DNA from: an uncultured Bacteroidales bacterium
Lineage (GTDB): Bacteria > Bacteroidota > Bacteroidia > Bacteroidales > UBA932
Direction of reading: 5' to 3'
NCBI GenBank assembly: GCA_947179325.1
Contig: CAMXAU010000012.1
Span: 20,756-84,755 of the forward strand
DNA: 64,000 bases
A program made the position numbers and the translations under genes. Under the pieces are notes generated by a model. The model was not told where the DNA came from and ran no database searches. It was given only the letters and a program-made list of their open reading frames with translations. Shown here in pieces: positions 49,381 through 59,495 of this stretch (the stretch's first letter is position 1; each line of letters begins with the position of its first letter).

Positions 49381-49396
49381 GCTAAAACGTTTTTGC
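49381..49396. promoter_or_regulatory. Putative LacI-family operator GCTAAAACGTTTTTGC (site 2)
   Basis: Near-palindromic 16-mer around AAAACGTTTT (49384-49393); shares 13 bp with site 1. Confidence 0.6.
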
Positions 49397-49421
49397 TTTT
49401 ACTGATGCTTGATTATATTTG
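49392..49421 (+). promoter_or_regulatory. susC promoter: TTTG (-33, 49392-49395) and TATATTTG (-7, 49414-49421)
   Basis: 18-nt spacing; the -33 element lies inside the putative operator. Confidence 0.65.
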
Positions 49422-49485
49422 CATGCTGAAATGATTTAGCAAAACATTTCATTATTATATAAACATTAACCAATAAATTCCAATT

Positions 49486-52400
49486 ATGAGTACACAAAAC
49501 TCGTTAGGCCGTCTTGACGGCTTGAAGAGAGGCCTGTCCATGTTCCTTATGACATTGGCCGGGCTTCTGTTCTTCGCTGGAACAGGTCATGCGCAGGGGA
49601 CAGTCTCCGGAACAGTGACCGACGAGAGCGGAGAGCCACTGATTGGCGCAAGTGTATTTGTGGAAGGAAACTCAGCAGTCGGGGCAATTACAGACCTGGA
49701 CGGAAAGTATATGCTTTCTCTTCCTTCTGATGCCAAGGCACTTGTGTTTTCTTTCATAGGCATGGGCGACCTGGTAGAACCTCTCAACGGACGTTCCGTT
49801 GTAAATGTACAGATGAAAGCTGTCTACACCGCCCTTGAGGCCACTGTGGTGACAGCCATGGGTATCACCAAGTCTGAAAAGTCACTTTCCTACAATGTGC
49901 AGGAAATGAAACTCGAGAACGTTGCCCCCACAGGCTCGTTTGTCAATTCGCTGAACGGCAAGGTTGCCGGTGTCACGATTAACGCTTCTTCAACTGGAGT
50001 GGGGGGGGTAGCCGCGTAGTAATGAGGGGGACAAAGTCCCTTTCCAATAACAATAACGCGCTCTATGTCATCGACGGTATCCCTATGCCGTCACTCTCTT
50101 CCGAACAGCCTGAGGGCGTGTTCGCCGGAGCCGGACAGACCGGCGACGGACTTGCAGCCATAAATCCTGATGACATTGAAAGCATATCAGTGCTCAGCGG
50201 CCCTTCAGCAGCTGCTCTCTATGGCTCTACAGCAGCAAACGGAGTTGTCATAATCACGACAAAGAAAGGCTCTAAGGACAGGCTGTCTGTAAACTACTCC
50301 AACACTACGGAGTTCTCAAGGGCATACATCATGCCTTCTTTCCAGAATACCTACGGGCAGACGGAATACGGCTCATACCAGAGCTGGGGAGAGAAGCTTC
50401 CAGCCGCTTCTGGCTATAGCCCGAGGGATTTCTTCCAGACCGGAATCAATGAGACGAATTCAATCAGCCTTTCTTCCGGCAATGACAGGAACCAGATCTA
50501 TGTCTCTCTCGGGGCGACTAATGCAAGCGGTATAATCCGCAACAACGATGTGGACAAATACAATTTCAATGTCCGCAACACTACAAATTTCCTCAAGGAC
50601 AAGCTCACTCTCGATGTAAGTGCATCATATTCCAATATCAAGGAGCAGAATATGATTGCACAGGGACAGTATATGAACCCTGTGCTTCCGGTCTATCTGT
50701 TTCCTGCGGGAGGGGACTTTGAGGCTGTGAAGATATATGAACGCTACAATGCAGAGCGCGGAGTCAAGACACAGTATTGGCCATATGGCAATGATTTCGC
50801 GATGCAGAATCCATACTGGATCACCGAGAACCAGAAATACAATAACAACAAGAACCGTATAATGGCGACTGCACAGCTGTCCTACAGGCCATTGAAATGG
50901 CTTACGGTTTCAGTGCGCGGGAAATTCGACCTGGACTCTGAGGAGCATGAGAGGAAATTCGATGCCGGCACTTCACAGCTTTTCGCCTCTAAATATGGCT
51001 ACTACAGCAAGGCTAACAACAAGACCATCCAGAAATTCGGGGAGGTCATAGCAACTGCCGACAAATATTTCGGGGCGGACAATGAGGTCAGCCTCACAGC
51101 GACAGTCGGGGCAAATGTGGAGGACATCTCCTATTCTTCCGATTATGTCGGAGGAAACCTGGCCGCTGTGAACAACCTGTTCACGTTTGGCAATATCGAC
51201 AACGGCCATTCTGCTACAGAGCTTAAGCAGGAGGGATACCACAAGCAGAAGCAGGCAGTTTTCGCCAATGTGCAGATCGGCTACAGGAGCATGGTGTATC
51301 TTGATGTGACTGCACGCAATGACTGGTCTTCTACATTTGCGTATTCAGACTACAGGTCAGTCTTCTATCCTACTGTGGGACTTTCTGGTATCGTCACTGA
51401 ATTCATTCCTGGACTGAAGAGTGACATCTTCCCTTACTGGAAGATCAGGGCTTCATATTCAGAGGTCGGCAATGACCCGGAGCCATACCTTACATATCCT
51501 ACATATTCGGTTGTCGGAGGAATCCTTACCACAAAGACAAGGATGGACAACACGGACCTTCAGCCGGAGAGGACCAAGTCCTGGGAAGTGGGAACCAATA
51601 TACATTTCTTCAGGAGCAAGCTGCAGATCGATGCCACATGGTACAAGTCAAGCACATTCAACCAGTTCTTTGAACCTGCCCTGTCGGCTACTTCCAACTG
51701 GACATCTGTAATCCTTAACGGAGGACAGGTCGACAATACAGGTATCGAGCTTGCCGTACGCTATGGAGACGATTTCGGAGTCAAGGATTTCCATTGGGAT
51801 ACCTATATGACATACTCCCACAACAAGAATACTGTCGTGAAGATGCTTGACAGCTGGTATGTGGACAAGACCGGAGAGACAATCAGCCTTAAGAGGATGG
51901 ATGTCGGCGGTTTCGGAGGCGTGAAGAATATCCTCTATGAGGGAGGCTCAATGACAGATGTCTATGTGACTACTCTTGCAACCGACGAGAAGGGATATCT
52001 CCAGCAGACCTCTACCGGAAATGTCATCGCAGACTATAGCGACGAGGGATTGATCTATGCCGGCGATACTGCTCCTAAGCATCTCCTGAGCTGGGGGAAC
52101 AATTTTTCATACAAGGGATTCAGCCTCGGCTTCCTCTTTACCGCACGCATAGGCGGTGTCGCAATCTCGAAGACACAGGCTGTAATGGACTATTACGGTA
52201 TCTCCCAGGCAACGGCTGATGCCCGTGACCGTGGATATGTGATGATAAACGGCATGAAGTCGCCTAATGTCAAGGAATACTACCAGGTGCTCGGAGCCAA
52301 TGACGGCGTGATGTCGCAGTATGTATATGACGCTACCAACATCCGCCTTGGAGAGCTCAGCTTAGGATATGATTTCCCTGTGCAGAAATGGTGCAGCTGG

Positions 52401-52571
52401 CTCAAGGGGCTGAATGTCTCTTTTGTGGGGCATAACCTTCTCATGATCTACAAGAAGGCTCCTTTTGACCCTGAGATGACAGCAAGCACAGGAACCTACA
52501 ACCAGGGGATAGACTATTTCATGCAGCCAAGCCTGCGCAGCCTCGGATTCTCTGTTAAAATCAAACTCTAA
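49486..52571 (+). pseudogene. SusC-like TonB-dependent transporter split by a frameshift at poly-G(8) 50001-50008
   Basis: ORF 49486-50019 (signal, carboxypeptidase-like domain, plug start ..NGKVAGVTINASSTGVGG) and ORF 50022-52571 (MRGTKSLSNNNNALYVIDGIP..barrel). One extra G restores GVGGGSRVVMRGTKSLSNN. Confidence 0.9.
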
Positions 52572-52585
52572 AATCAGCAAGAACC

Positions 52586-54157
52586 ATGAAAATCAATAAT
52601 ATAATTAAATTGATGGCAGTCACTTCGTCTGTGGCTTTTCTTGCCGGATGTGTCAAAAATTTTGATGAATATAACATCAATGGCAATGAGGCTACTCCAG
52701 AGCAGGCTGCCCCGGTGCTTTCAGGCTCGCTCTTCCAGCAGATCCAGAGGACAGTGATTCTCTACCGTGACGGGACCGGTACCCTGGATTCAGACTACCA
52801 GGTGTCTTATAATCTCTGTGCCGATACCTGGGCCGGATATACCGCACCGACTCTTGGAGACGGACGCAACAACGGCAGTTTCTATATCAATGACAGCTGG
52901 TCAAGGTCACTCTGGGTGAATAAATATTCGAAGTCCATGAATGCCTATTCGATGCTGTCGGCATTGATGGAGGCAGCTCCGAATCCCGCAATAGTTGCAA
53001 TGGCTGACATAATGAAGGTGACTTCAATGCATCAGGTGACAGACTATTATGGCCCGGTGCCTTACAGCAAGGTCGGTACATCTGTCACTCCTGACTATGA
53101 TTCGCAGGAGGATATATACCGCCAGATGCTTGCTGAACTTGATGATGCCATAGAGGTGCTTAAAGGATATTCTGCAGCAAATCCGTCAGCAAGGATATTC
53201 GAGGACTATGACCTGGTCTATTCCGGAGACCCTGTGATGTGGGTCAAGTTTGCCAACACTCTGCGCCTGCGTCTTGCAATGCGTGTCGTGTATGCCGACC
53301 CGCAGCTTGCCAGGGAAGAGGCCGAGAAGTCTCTTTCGGATTCATTCGGGCTTATCGAAAGCAATTCGGAAAATGCAGTCATCAGCGGTGTCGTGCACCC
53401 GATATATGAAATCAATGTAAACTTCAATGATGCCGATACACAGATCGGTGCTTCAATGGACTGCTATCTCAACGGTTACAATGACCCTCGCAAATTCCTT
53501 ATCGCCAAGGCGGCCAGGGACGGCAATCTGCACGGGGTGAGGAACGGCATCCACAATACCAACTGGACTCCATATAAGAATACTGCCGGGAATGTATCAG
53601 CACCTAATGCCGCTGCATATAGCCTTGAATGGATCAATGCCGCTGAATGCTATTTCCTCCGTGCCGAGGCTGCCCTCCGCGGCTGGAATGCAGGCGGTAC
53701 CGCAAGGGATTTCTATGAAGCTGGAGTGAAGGCGTCGTTTGACGAGTGGGGTGCAGCAGGTGCTGACGCCTATCTTGGAAACAGTTCGTCTGTTCCGGCT
53801 GCCTTTGTCGATGCTGTAGGCAATGCAAGCGCATCGGCACCTTCATCCATTACGGTAGCCTATAATGATTCTGATGATTTTGAGACGAACCTTGAGCGTA
53901 TCATGACCCAGAAATGGATTGCTGTGTTCCCTAACGGCTGCGAGGCCTGGGCGGAATATCGCCGTACGCGTTATCCCCGTCTTATAACTCCTGCCAACAA
54001 TGACAGCAATGGAGTCGTGGATACGGATCTCCAGATCCGCCGAGTACCTTATCCTATTTCCGAGCAGGCCGAGAATGCAAAGGGCCTTGCAACCGGCCTG
54101 TCTATGCTCGGTGGCCCTGACCATGCCGGGACAAAGCTCTGGTGGGACAAAAAATAA
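52586..54157 (+). CDS. SusD/RagB-like nutrient-binding lipoprotein
   Basis: 523 aa. Lipobox VAFLAGCVKNFDEYN; helical repeat pattern; FPNGCEAWAEYRRTRYPRL; follows SusC. Confidence 0.9.
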   Translation: MKINNIIKLMAVTSSVAFLAGCVKNFDEYNINGNEATPEQAAPVLSGSLFQQIQRTVILYRDGTGTLDSDYQVSYNLCADTWAGYTAPTLGDGRNNGSFYINDSWSRSLWVNKYSKSMNAYSMLSALMEAAPNPAIVAMADIMKVTSMHQVTDYYGPVPYSKVGTSVTPDYDSQEDIYRQMLAELDDAIEVLKGYSAANPSARIFEDYDLVYSGDPVMWVKFANTLRLRLAMRVVYADPQLAREEAEKSLSDSFGLIESNSENAVISGVVHPIYEINVNFNDADTQIGASMDCYLNGYNDPRKFLIAKAARDGNLHGVRNGIHNTNWTPYKNTAGNVSAPNAAAYSLEWINAAECYFLRAEAALRGWNAGGTARDFYEAGVKASFDEWGAAGADAYLGNSSSVPAAFVDAVGNASASAPSSITVAYNDSDDFETNLERIMTQKWIAVFPNGCEAWAEYRRTRYPRLITPANNDSNGVVDTDLQIRRVPYPISEQAENAKGLATGLSMLGGPDHAGTKLWWDKK

Positions 54158-54173
54158 TTAAACCGGTAATGTA

Positions 54174-55235
54174 ATGAAAAAGATAATATATCTACTTTCA
54201 ATCGCATCTGTCTATATTTTGGCCGGATGTACAAAAGAGGAGAGCCTCGTCATACAGAAAGTCCCTCAGCCAGGGGATGAACTGTTTGATGAGCAGTATT
54301 ACAGGAACCTCCGTGAATGGAAGGAAAGCGACCATATACGCACATATGTGTATTATGCAGCGTGGGCGCCTCTTGAGGGCGCATCGAGCATGTACAAGGA
54401 GCCGACAACGATGGCAGAACGCTTTATCGGGCTTCCTGACAGCCTTGACATTGTGAATCTCTGGATGGGTGTTCCTTCGGCAAATCCTGCAGACGAGTAT
54501 GAGTACTCTCCTGTGGCAGCAGCTGACATGAAATATTGCCAGGAAAAGAAGGGTACCCGTTTCGTGATGCATGCGGATGCATCGCATTACAGGCATCAGT
54601 TCACAGTCAACGGGAAGGACTATGACCTCAGCAGCGACCGCAGTGAGGAGGCAATCTGTGCATATGCGGACTACAATGCCCAGCAGGTCCTCTATTTCGG
54701 CCTTGACGGCATCGACTACGATTTCGAAGGATGGAGCGCGGCTGACATGACTGTCGCAATCAGGCAGAGCGCGAAGTATTTCGGTCCTCAGGCGGAGACT
54801 GAAGAGGGCAGGAAAATGCTGAACATCATTGACTATTTCAATGCTTCACCTTCGTCTGACGTTGAACCGTATGTCAGCTTCATCGTAAGGCAGGCATATA
54901 GCCAGCAGATCGGCAATACCTACAGCAGGCTTGCAGCCCCGTCATGGCTCCCTGCGGAGAAATACATAATCTGCGAGCAGTGGAACCAGGGCAACAACCG
55001 CTTCAACGGTGGATATCTCCCTTACCGTGGATATGACAATGAGACACTCATGACGTACGACGAGAGCGGGAACTATGTCCAGATGGCTTCGCTTGAGGCT
55101 TATGCCCGCTTCTGCAGTGACGGTAATGCCGGAGGGTTCGGGGCATATTATATCGACTCCGACTATTTCTTCAGCAAGGGGCCGTACTGGAATCTCCGCA
55201 GGTGCATCCAGGTCGGCACACCTTCAATCCATTAA
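54174..55235 (+). CDS. GH18 family (endo-beta-N-acetylglucosaminidase-like) lipoprotein
   Basis: 353 aa. Lipobox YILAGCTKE; catalytic DxxDxDxE motif in FGLDGIDYDFEGWS. Confidence 0.88.
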   Translation: MKKIIYLLSIASVYILAGCTKEESLVIQKVPQPGDELFDEQYYRNLREWKESDHIRTYVYYAAWAPLEGASSMYKEPTTMAERFIGLPDSLDIVNLWMGVPSANPADEYEYSPVAAADMKYCQEKKGTRFVMHADASHYRHQFTVNGKDYDLSSDRSEEAICAYADYNAQQVLYFGLDGIDYDFEGWSAADMTVAIRQSAKYFGPQAETEEGRKMLNIIDYFNASPSSDVEPYVSFIVRQAYSQQIGNTYSRLAAPSWLPAEKYIICEQWNQGNNRFNGGYLPYRGYDNETLMTYDESGNYVQMASLEAYARFCSDGNAGGFGAYYIDSDYFFSKGPYWNLRRCIQVGTPSIH

Positions 55236-55250
55236 TAAACTGAAGACATC

Positions 55251-56462
55251 ATGAATAAAATATTTAAAACAGGAATAATGCTCGTGCTTGCCGCATCCAT
55301 GGCGAGCTGTACGGAGGGGGACAAGTTCGACCCGGACAGGGAGATTGTCCTGATATCCGGCACCGATGATACTCCTCTTGTCAAAGTGGACTCCGATGTA
55401 TACGGACTGACAGTGTCTGCGACCGGGGTCGCAAAAGAGGACGTCACCGTCTATCTGAAATATGACAAGTCTGCTGTGGAAGCATATAACGCCGCCAACA
55501 GGACCAATTATCAGGCAGTGCCTGAGAGTGCGGTCAAGCTTGACAGCAGCTATGTGGTGATCCGCAAGGGCCAGGCTTCATCCATGATAAACAATCTGAC
55601 AATTGTCAACCATGACTACGTTGAGGAAGGGTATATCTATGTTGTCCCTATCGTCATCTCTGATGTCAATGGAGGAGGCTATGAGATTCTCGAATCCACA
55701 AGGTCGGTCCTTGTAAGGCCAACCAATGAGTACACATTCAATGCCTTGGACATCAATACGCCGAACATGTCCAGCAATTATATCTTCCCTGATGAAAAGG
55801 CTATAGAGCTTTCTACATACACCTATGAGATAAAGTTCTATGCATATTCTCTCAAGGATACAGGTACAGACATGATTTGCCGTCTCTGCGCATGGGAGGC
55901 AAAAGACGAGTCCAAGGCCAATATGCTCCGTTTCGGTGAGAACGGCTATCCTGGACATTCGCTCCAGCTCGTGTCCCCGGCAGGCAACATTGTCTCGGAG
56001 ACAGAGTTCGACCCTGGCAAGTGGTACATGCTGTCGCTTGTCTACGACGGAAGCACGATGACAATGTATGTGAATGGTGTGCCTGAGCCTACAAAGGGTA
56101 CAGGTGACGGGTCCACTACTTTCCAGAGGTTCGAGATGGGAATGTCCTACCAGGGATATAATTCATCCCAGCTGTTCAGCGGACGTATCGCAGAGGTGCG
56201 TGTCTGGAACAGGGCGCTTTCCGTAAGCGAGATGAAAGAAGGTGTCTGCAACGTGCCTAAAGACTCTGAAGGACTGTGTGCATACTGGAGATTCAACGAA
56301 GGGGAGGGCCATATCTTCCATGATTCTACAGGAAACGGGTACGACATGGACTGGTCTGACACATGGCGTGCAGTCAGCGGTGATGACCTTGTGGCTCAGG
56401 ACAAGGGGACAGTTGCAGATGGCCGCTGGGTGTTTGACGAAATCAATGTCTGCAGAAATTAA
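55251..56462 (+). CDS. DUF1735 + LamG-like surface glycan-binding lipoprotein
   Basis: Lipobox ASMASCTEG; VTVYLKYDKSAVEAYNAANRTNYQAVPESAVKL; C-terminal LamG-like KWYMLSLVYDGSTMTMYVNG..GRIAEVRVWNRALS. Confidence 0.85.
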   Translation: MNKIFKTGIMLVLAASMASCTEGDKFDPDREIVLISGTDDTPLVKVDSDVYGLTVSATGVAKEDVTVYLKYDKSAVEAYNAANRTNYQAVPESAVKLDSSYVVIRKGQASSMINNLTIVNHDYVEEGYIYVVPIVISDVNGGGYEILESTRSVLVRPTNEYTFNALDINTPNMSSNYIFPDEKAIELSTYTYEIKFYAYSLKDTGTDMICRLCAWEAKDESKANMLRFGENGYPGHSLQLVSPAGNIVSETEFDPGKWYMLSLVYDGSTMTMYVNGVPEPTKGTGDGSTTFQRFEMGMSYQGYNSSQLFSGRIAEVRVWNRALSVSEMKEGVCNVPKDSEGLCAYWRFNEGEGHIFHDSTGNGYDMDWSDTWRAVSGDDLVAQDKGTVADGRWVFDEINVCRN

Positions 56463-56474
56463 AACTGTGTAATT

Positions 56475-58193
56475 ATGAGAAAATCATTGAAATATGTGTT
56501 TTTGCTGGTTGCCGTGGCCTCTGGCCTGGCAGCCTGCAATGATGATCTTATCCCTTCCAAGGACACGTATGCCGGCTACAAGGGCGTGACGGGGGATTTT
56601 GCATATATAGTTGGAGGTACGATGTCTGAATACGACGCCGTGACGGCTGAGGTGCAGCATACCCCTATCGGGGAACTGGGGACAGTAGAGAAGACATTTG
56701 AGGTGGCCCTGACAAGGGCGCAGGATTCAGACGTCGTTGTTACGATTGCTGTCGACAATGATGCCCTGACAGGAATAAATTCAGCTTTCCCGGAAGGAGT
56801 GCTTGAATTCGAACAGACTGTAACCATCCCGGCAGGTTCGCTGAAGGAGTCAGTGACAGTGTCTGTCAGCAATTCTGATTTCCCTAAGCTGGTTGCACCT
56901 GCCTACATGGCAGTCTTCCGTATAGTTGACGCCACAGGCGGTGTGCAGATAAGCACGAACTCCAACAAGTCTGTGCTGTATGCGTCGGTGGAGACCATAG
57001 ACCCAGCTGAGAACGTAATATCAATCGCCTCTTCAACAGTGACATATAATGTGACGAACTATACAGATACACAGAGAGGTGATGAAATCAGTACCAGCAT
57101 ATCTGTGTCCGGTACGGCACCGGCTTTCCAGCAGTTCGATATAGCATTGGCTGTTGACAACAGCCTTATAGCTGCCTACAATGAAGAGAATGGAACTTCA
57201 TATGTGGCTGTCCCTGACGGTATAGTCTCAATCGTGAATGCAACGATGGCGAAGGACGGAAAGGCTGCGGTTGCCAATGTCTCTATAAGTACAGCTGACA
57301 GGGAGATGCTGACAGACGCAAACGGATACCTCATTCCTGTCAGGATTGACGATGTCGCGGATGCAACTCTCAGTGAAAGCTCCGGCGTTGTGTATATCAT
57401 TGTCAATGTCGTGAACTTCGACACACCTTCAAACATGTTCTCTGCCCTTTATCTTGGGGACTGGAGGATGGCGACATGGTATAAGTTCCCGAACGGGCTG
57501 AGCCTTTCAAACGGGTATACCTATGTGTTCCATGTCTTCATTGATGAGATTACTGCGCATTCACGTATCGGAAACTTCTCAGATGCAAACGAGGGGTGGA
57601 TCAATATGCTGAGGTATGGGCAGAAAGGGAACAATGACACCAGGCTTGAATGGTGGGTTGGCCCCGGGGCTTGCAGGAAACAGCTGTATGCTCCTGCAAT
57701 CGAGGCCCAGAAGTGGTATCAGTATGCCCTTGTATATGATAAGGGAAGCTTTAAGATGTATCTTGAAGGCGAGCTTGTTGATGAAGTTACCCTCACTGAT
57801 GCTGAACAGGCTGTGCTGCAGGCGAATCCTCCTGTATTCCAGGCGATCGAGTTCAACTCATCATGGGTTGAGGGATACCGGGCTGGAAATGAATTCCACG
57901 GACGTCTGTGGAATGTCAGTGTCTGGACAATCGACCTTGACCAGGACGATATCGCCCAGTGCTACCGCGGAATGACTGCCCTTTACCAGAATTACATGAA
58001 TTATTATGGTGCATACTGGGCGTTCGATGACGGATACGGGCATATCGTAAAGCAGACAGCGGGAAGGAACATGGGAGACATTGACTTCTCAAGGACAACC
58101 CGTGTGGAGGATGAAGGACGCGGTACATACGAGGATGCAGATGTCAGCGAATATATCGAATGGAAGACAGACGAATTCAATAAATTCGATTAG
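56475..58193 (+). CDS. Second DUF1735 (apparently two copies) + LamG-like lipoprotein
   Basis: Lipobox SGLAACNDD; DNSLIAAYNEENGTSYVAVPDG; QKWYQYALVYDKGSFKMYLEGELV..GRLWNVSVWTIDL. Confidence 0.85.
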   Translation: MRKSLKYVFLLVAVASGLAACNDDLIPSKDTYAGYKGVTGDFAYIVGGTMSEYDAVTAEVQHTPIGELGTVEKTFEVALTRAQDSDVVVTIAVDNDALTGINSAFPEGVLEFEQTVTIPAGSLKESVTVSVSNSDFPKLVAPAYMAVFRIVDATGGVQISTNSNKSVLYASVETIDPAENVISIASSTVTYNVTNYTDTQRGDEISTSISVSGTAPAFQQFDIALAVDNSLIAAYNEENGTSYVAVPDGIVSIVNATMAKDGKAAVANVSISTADREMLTDANGYLIPVRIDDVADATLSESSGVVYIIVNVVNFDTPSNMFSALYLGDWRMATWYKFPNGLSLSNGYTYVFHVFIDEITAHSRIGNFSDANEGWINMLRYGQKGNNDTRLEWWVGPGACRKQLYAPAIEAQKWYQYALVYDKGSFKMYLEGELVDEVTLTDAEQAVLQANPPVFQAIEFNSSWVEGYRAGNEFHGRLWNVSVWTIDLDQDDIAQCYRGMTALYQNYMNYYGAYWAFDDGYGHIVKQTAGRNMGDIDFSRTTRVEDEGRGTYEDADVSEYIEWKTDEFNKFD

Positions 58194-58240
58194 CATCGTC
58201 CGCCTGACAGGAATGCCATAAGGCATGATGCAGATATTGG

Positions 58241-58276
58241 GACCGGTGCAAGATATGTTGCTCCGGTCTCTTTTTT
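58241..58276 (+). terminator. Terminator after the SusCD operon
   Basis: GACCGGtGCAA-gatatg-TTGCtCCGGTC followed by TCTTTTTT. Confidence 0.85.
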
Positions 58277-58280
58277 ATAT

Positions 58281-58288
58281 TAAATTTG
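58281..58288 (+). promoter_or_regulatory. -7 box TAAATTTG of the lacI-family gene
   Basis: TAnnTTTG match just after the terminator and 42 bp before ATG 58330. Confidence 0.5.
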
Positions 58289-58329
58289 TAATCGTTTTTC
58301 CTGAATTTATCAGTTGCAGGGATTTGTAT

Positions 58330-59373
58330 ATGACAAAGAATGTTACAATCAAGGATATAGCAGCCGAGGCCGGTGTCTCAATCGCCCTGGTCTCGTTCGT
58401 CATGAACAACAGGACGGAGCCGGACGGCAGAAAGAAGTACCGTGTCAGCGAAGCGACGAGGGACAAGATACTGGAAGTGGCCAGGAGGCTGGAATATCAG
58501 CCGAACCCTGCGGCAAGGACATTGAGGAAAGGAAAGTCAAGGGTAATCGGGGCTGTGTTCTCCGATATATCGAATGTGTTCTACGGAGAGATTGCCAGGG
58601 AGATGGAGGACCTTGCATTCCGGCATGGGTATACCGTCCTTATCGGCAGTACAGATGAATTGCCGGAAAAGCTGGACAATATAGTCAACTCATTCATTGA
58701 CAAGGGGGTGGACGGCTTCATTGTCGTGCCATGCGAAGGCTCGGAAAAGAGCATCGGACGTATCCTCCGCAGCAATATCCCGCTCGTCTTCCTTGACCGC
58801 AGGAACATGGATCTTCCGGCTCCAAAGGTTGTGCTTGACAACAGGGATGCAATGCGTAATGCTGTCAGGCTCCTGGAGGAGAGTGGAGCGCGCGACATAG
58901 AGATGCTTTCCTTTACCATGAGGGTTTCCAGCATTGTCGAGAGGGAGGAAGGGTTCATGTCCAGGATGAGCGAGCTCGGGTTCACGGACTGTGACAGGCG
59001 TATCCACAGGATCCCGTTCCATAACCAGATGGGCTATGTGCAGAATGCCATTGCCGACATCTGCTCAAGGGGAGTCGACGGGCTTGTGTTTGCGACCAAC
59101 TACCTCACGATCTCCAGCATAAAGGTGCTCAATACGATGGGGATAAGGATACAGGACGATATCAAGGTCGTTGGCTTTGACAATTCAGATGTATATGAAC
59201 TGTTCAACCCGCCGATACCATATGTCCGCCAGCCCATCCCGTCAATGTGCCGGATAGCCATGGACTATGTCTTCAGGCTTATAGACGGTGAGATCAAGCA
59301 GGAAAGCCAGATAATAACACTTGACAGCGAAACTGTCATGTCCATGCCTTCTGACAGCCATTTTGTCAGATGA
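58330..59373 (+). CDS. LacI-family transcriptional regulator (start 58330, not 58225)
   Basis: MTKNVTIKDIAAEAGVSIALVSFVMNNRTEPDGRKKYRVSEATRDKILEVARRLEYQPNPAARTLRKGKS. The longer ORF would include the upstream terminator and -7 box. Confidence 0.94.
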   Translation: MTKNVTIKDIAAEAGVSIALVSFVMNNRTEPDGRKKYRVSEATRDKILEVARRLEYQPNPAARTLRKGKSRVIGAVFSDISNVFYGEIAREMEDLAFRHGYTVLIGSTDELPEKLDNIVNSFIDKGVDGFIVVPCEGSEKSIGRILRSNIPLVFLDRRNMDLPAPKVVLDNRDAMRNAVRLLEESGARDIEMLSFTMRVSSIVEREEGFMSRMSELGFTDCDRRIHRIPFHNQMGYVQNAIADICSRGVDGLVFATNYLTISSIKVLNTMGIRIQDDIKVVGFDNSDVYELFNPPIPYVRQPIPSMCRIAMDYVFRLIDGEIKQESQIITLDSETVMSMPSDSHFVR

Positions 59374-59410
59374 GTTTTCCGAAGACTTTTGTTTTCAATA
59401 TATTTCTGAT

Positions 59411-59418
59411 TATATTTG
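59411..59418 (+). promoter_or_regulatory. -7 box TATATTTG upstream of secA
   Basis: TAnnTTTG match 78 bp before ATG 59496. Confidence 0.5.
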
Positions 59419-59495
59419 CAGGTTGCAATGCCATGGCACGGAAAATGCGTAGGCGTGGCAGCCTGTTGAAATTATAATGAAATCTAAAAACGATT

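Noticed and set aside
49486-50019. Independent 177-aa carboxypeptidase-regulatory-like protein
   Set aside because: Its end runs straight into the SusC plug in the adjacent frame; it is better read as the 5' part of one frameshifted susC.
58225-58329. N-terminal 35-aa extension of the LacI regulator
   Set aside because: The region contains a terminator and a -7 box, and the HTH start MTKNVTIKDIAAEAG begins at 58330.
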